DNA of 64,000 nucleotides from M55B165 sp964423265 (lineage in GTDB: Bacteria > Actinomycetota > Humimicrobiia > Humimicrobiales > Humimicrobiaceae), in contig CAYREF010000002.1 in assembly GCA_964423265.1 (NCBI GenBank), forward strand, positions 1-64,000. The letters run 5' to 3'. The position numbers and the translations under genes are program-made. Below, piece by piece: positions 61,002 to 64,000 of the stretch; the stretch's first letter is position 1; each line of letters begins with the position of its first letter. The notes under the pieces are model-generated. The model saw nothing but the letters and a program-made list of their open reading frames with translations. It ran no database searches and was not told where the DNA came from.

Positions 61002-63710
61002 TTATACCTTAGAAATTTTTACTGCGCAAGCCTTATATTCAGGTATTTTTGCTTTTGGATCAAGGGCAGGATTTGTAAGCTTGTTTGCTGGAGAGTCAGC
61101 GAAATGAAAAGGAATAAATACTACTCCTTCTTTTATGCTTGAATCAACTTTGGAAACTGCTTCTATTTCTCCTCTTCTGGTTTCAAGCTTTACTCTATCT
61201 CCATCTTTGATATTTAATTTTTTTGCGTCAATTTCATTTATATGGGCTAAGGCCATGGGGGCGATTAAATTGAGGAAATCAGATTTCCCGCTCATTGTCC
61301 TGGTGTGAAAATGATATAGAATTCTTCCTGTAGTCATGATGTAAGGAAACTTGTTATCAGGATTTTCAGCAGGGAGGCTGAATTCTACTGCCATAAACCT
61401 TCCCTTGCCACGTGAGAAGTTTTTAGCGTGTAGGATACCGGTTCCAGGATGGTCCTCACCAGTACATGGCCACTGAAGAGGGCAATCATTAAGTCTGCTG
61501 TAATTTATTCCAGAATATATGGGGGTAAGCTTTGCGATTTCATCCATAATTTCAGAAGCCGATTCGTATTCCATGCTATAGCCTAATTTTTCAGAGAGCA
61601 TACATATTATTTTCCAGTCTGCCAGAGTTTTGCCAGGCGGATCTAAGGCTTTATTTATCCTTTGGATCCTCCGATCCGTATTTGTGAAGGTACCATTTTT
61701 TTCAGCAAAACATGTACTCGGTAAGATAAAATCGGCAAATTCTCCTGTTTCCGTGATAAATATGTCTTGTACCACTAGAAGCTCAAGGTTTTCCAGGGCT
61801 TCTGCCACATGTAGAATATCTGGGTCGCTAAGCATGGGGTTTTCCCCCATTATATATAAGGCTTTTATATTACCGGTCTTTGCCTCATCTATCATTTCTG
61901 TAACAGTTAGCCCCTTTTGGGGGGGAAGTTTTTTACCCCAGACAGATTCGAACTTATGTCTGATATTTTCATCTTCAACGTACTGGTATCCGCTATAAAC
62001 ATTGGGGAGTGCGCCAAGGTCGCAAGCACCTTGCACATTATTTTGGCCCCTTAGTGGATTCACCCCTCCGCCACGCTTGCCAATGTTCCCTGTCATCATA
62101 GATAGGTTGGCGATAGATATCACATTTTCAGTACCGCAGGTATGCTGGGTTATACCCATTGAATAGAAGATAGAAGCGCTTTTGGCAGAGCCGTAGACTT
62201 TGGCTGCCTCTATTAGGTCATCTTTTTTTACCCCGGAAAGCTCTTCTACTTTTTCTGGGGTATAGTCCTTAAAACTTTCTGCAAAATTACCGAAGTTTTC
62301 TGTCTTTTTTTCTATGTACTCCCTATCATGCAAGTTATTTTCATAAATTATGTTCATTAGCCCCATTAGCACTGCAATATCTGTTCCCGGCCTTTGCTGC
62401 AGATGTATATGGGCATATTTGGTGAGGGGAATTTTTCTAGGGTCGATAACTATTAGTTTCAAATTGCCTTCCGCTGCTTGGTTTATCAGCTCATAGCTTA
62501 TTACCGGATGCGCTTCGGTGGTATTGGATCCAATAACTATAGCTGCTTTAGCATCCTTAATATCTTCAAAGGAATTAGTCATTGCGCCACTGCCAAAAGT
62601 GGGAATGAGACCGGTAATAGTAGAGGCATGGCACAATCTGGCACAGTGGTCAATATTATTTGTTCCTATCGCCGCTCTGGCAAATTTAGAGAGCAGAAAG
62701 TTTTCTTCATTGGTGCATTTTGCTGAACTCAATATGCCAATTGAATCAGGTCCATGTTTTTGGATAATGCCCTTTAGTTGTGAGGATATAGAATCTAAAG
62801 CATCTTCCCAGGAAATGCTTTCAAACTTGCTGCCTCTTTTTTGCAGAGGTGAGGTAAGCCTTTTGTCACTGCTAACGAAATCAAGGCCAAATTTGCCTTT
62901 AACGCATAAGCTACCCTTATTTATATTCTTACCAATATCCGAGGTAACATTAACAATTTTGTTACCCTTTATGTGAAGCTCTATCTGGCAGCCCACACCA
63001 CAATAGGGACAGGTAGTTTGAACTTTTTTTGTTTCCCAGTATCTGGCTTTCCCGAGATATTGCTTTGGCTGCAGGGCTCCTACAGGACAGGTAGAGATGC
63101 AATTACCGCAGAATACGCATTCTGTATCTTTTAGGCTTTGTTCGAATGCAGGTATTATCTCGCATTCAAAGCCCCTGCCGGCATACCCAATGGCATTGGC
63201 TCCTATTAAGTTATCACAAATTCTTACGCATCTTCCACAAAGTATGCATTTTTCATTGTCCCTTAAGACAAAAGGGTTGTCCTGGAAAACTTTTTTTACA
63301 TGGATGCTGCCTACAAACTTTCTCTGGTCAACGTCATACAGGTAAGCAAGATCCTGCAAGGTACAATTGCCACATGATTCACAGGTCAAACAGTCAAGAG
63401 GGTGGTCAGATAATATAAGCTCTAAGTTGAGCTTAACCACTTCTTTTATATGCTTGGTATTGGTTTTAATTACCATTCCCGGAGATATTTTAGTAATGCA
63501 AGAAGGAACTGCCTCTTTTAACCCTTCTACTTCAACCAGGCACAGCCGGCAGGCTCCTTGCGCTTTAATACGGGGATCATAGCAAAGGTGGGGAATGAAT
63601 ATATCATTATCTAAGGCTAATTCTAAAATGGTTTGGCCAGGCTTACCATTAATTTCCTGACCATTAATGGAAACAGTTACTAAGTCTTCTTTTTTAATTT
63701 TCTCTTTCAT
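61002..63710 (-). CDS. Formate dehydrogenase catalytic subunit with NuoG-like N-terminus (Cys type)
   Basis: 902 residues. N-terminal [2Fe-2S] domain (CYDPRIKAQGACRLCLVEVEG), His-Cys cluster (DHPLDCLTCESCGNC), two [4Fe-4S] motifs (CILCGRCVRICD and CVFCGNCISTCPVGAL), then molybdopterin oxidoreductase with CPYCGVGC cluster ligands and RLCHASTITGL, where Cys takes the place of Sec. This is the FdhA/FdhF architecture of cytosolic NAD(P)- or ferredoxin-linked formate dehydrogenases. No NuoE/F-like partner or Mo-cofactor genes adjoin. The start is ATG at 63710, with AAGAG-like sequence upstream. Confidence 0.92.
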   Translation of the reverse strand: MKEKIKKEDLVTVSINGQEINGKPGQTILELALDNDIFIPHLCYDPRIKAQGACRLCLVEVEGLKEAVPSCITKISPGMVIKTNTKHIKEVVKLNLELILSDHPLDCLTCESCGNCTLQDLAYLYDVDQRKFVGSIHVKKVFQDNPFVLRDNEKCILCGRCVRICDNLIGANAIGYAGRGFECEIIPAFEQSLKDTECVFCGNCISTCPVGALQPKQYLGKARYWETKKVQTTCPYCGVGCQIELHIKGNKIVNVTSDIGKNINKGSLCVKGKFGLDFVSSDKRLTSPLQKRGSKFESISWEDALDSISSQLKGIIQKHGPDSIGILSSAKCTNEENFLLSKFARAAIGTNNIDHCARLCHASTITGLIPTFGSGAMTNSFEDIKDAKAAIVIGSNTTEAHPVISYELINQAAEGNLKLIVIDPRKIPLTKYAHIHLQQRPGTDIAVLMGLMNIIYENNLHDREYIEKKTENFGNFAESFKDYTPEKVEELSGVKKDDLIEAAKVYGSAKSASIFYSMGITQHTCGTENVISIANLSMMTGNIGKRGGGVNPLRGQNNVQGACDLGALPNVYSGYQYVEDENIRHKFESVWGKKLPPQKGLTVTEMIDEAKTGNIKALYIMGENPMLSDPDILHVAEALENLELLVVQDIFITETGEFADFILPSTCFAEKNGTFTNTDRRIQRINKALDPPGKTLADWKIICMLSEKLGYSMEYESASEIMDEIAKLTPIYSGINYSRLNDCPLQWPCTGEDHPGTGILHAKNFSRGKGRFMAVEFSLPAENPDNKFPYIMTTGRILYHFHTRTMSGKSDFLNLIAPMALAHINEIDAKKLNIKDGDRVKLETRRGEIEAVSKVDSSIKEGVVFIPFHFADSPANKLTNPALDPKAKIPEYKACAVKISKV

Positions 63711-63877
63711 AAAGAGCTAATGTTTTGTAGCAATTATTGGCTTAAGATATAATAATTATTGCTTAGTGGTTAATGATAAATTATTTTATCCAAATTTACA
63801 ACTTAAAATAATGGCTACTATGGGCAATAATTTCGTGGTATTATAAATAATTATATTTAAAGATTAAGAGGAAAATC

Positions 63878-64000
63878 ATGGAAATACAACAGAGATATAG
63901 TTTCGGAGGTTGGAATAATTGCATTAGAATGACTAATGGTGAGGTGGAATTAGTTACAACTACGGATGTAGGCCCAAGGGTTATCCGTTTTGGTTATGTT
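63878..64000 (+). CDS. Unknown protein, N-terminal 41 residues (window edge)
   Basis: AAGAGG lies about 9 bases ahead of an ATG opening an uninterrupted frame to the window end: MEIQQRYSFGGWNNCIRM then VELVTTTDVGPRVIRFGYV. The VxxTTDVGPRI pattern is familiar from beta-sandwich (aldose-epimerase-like) hypothetical proteins; I cannot name the family from 41 residues. Confidence 0.6.
   Translation, partial: MEIQQRYSFGGWNNCIRMTNGEVELVTTTDVGPRVIRFGYV

Noticed and set aside
61002..63710. Selenocysteine formate dehydrogenase
   Set aside because: The active-site position reads Cys (RLCHAST); no in-frame TGA is needed.
1..64000. CRISPR arrays, rRNA and tRNA genes, prophage
   Set aside because: No regularly spaced repeats, cloverleaf-like sequences or phage structural genes were recognised on reading; small RNAs cannot be excluded without a covariance search.

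Overview
The window is AT-rich bacterial chromosome carrying the replication-origin neighbourhood: rpmH, rnpA, yidD, yidC, jag, mnmE, mnmG, rsmG, parA and parB on one strand, and dnaA and dnaN on the other, with two perfect parS sites. This layout is of the Gram-positive type. An atypical GlnR-like regulator beside amtB-glnK-glnA and a ParB-like/DUF4032-type gene lean towards a deep actinobacterial relative. A Cys-type formate dehydrogenase, a corrinoid protein, LarC/LarE, LipA and Fe-S assembly genes suggest an anaerobe. The lineage is an inference; no rRNA or tRNA gene was seen.

Layout. 1-904: 5' part of a group II intron on the minus strand, truncated by the window edge. 1325-6228: bactofilin-like membrane protein, flavin reductase, Na/phosphate symporter, rpe and a frameshifted PTS IIB gene. 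6279-9994: riboflavin operon ribD-ribE-ribBA-ribH under an FMN riboswitch, with a possible leader peptide. 10014-14044: orphan corrinoid protein, divergent uracil-DNA glycosylase homologue, secreted 3D-domain protein, phosphoesterase and ParB-like protein. 14034-20774: an eight-gene cluster resembling complex I (A-B-CD-I-H-J-K-N order varies, see features) followed by a DUF1287 gene. 20905-29191: AI-2E-family permease, larC, larE-MFS, small membrane proteins, PHP and IMPase enzymes. 29308-32606: cysteine desulfurase, SufT-like factor and NAD synthetase. 32668-36450: nitrogen assimilation cluster. 36453-41159: VIT-like transporter, HAD phosphatase, SPFH protein, Lrp-type domain, class II aldolase and small genes. 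41163-52033: lipA plus the origin-proximal minus-strand block. 52034-54946: likely origin region, with an unusual ATPase-HTH gene beside dnaA. 54947-59758: dnaN running into a pantothenate operon (DUF2520, panB, panC, panD) and a lipoprotein. 59760-64000: CorA, formate dehydrogenase and the start of an unknown gene.

Points that stand out: (1) a complex-I-like operon whose Fe-S ligands are kept, while by-eye alignment suggests that quinone-site and proton-channel residues are gone from nearly every membrane subunit; (2) a tandem mnmG duplication in which each copy carries a parS just upstream; (3) an HATPase-plus-winged-helix protein encoded between rpmH and dnaA; (4) a nitrogen cluster with a shared 16-bp operator-like motif and with PII and GS that lack their usual modification tyrosines; (5) two genes, nadE and rnpA, that appear to start at ATT.
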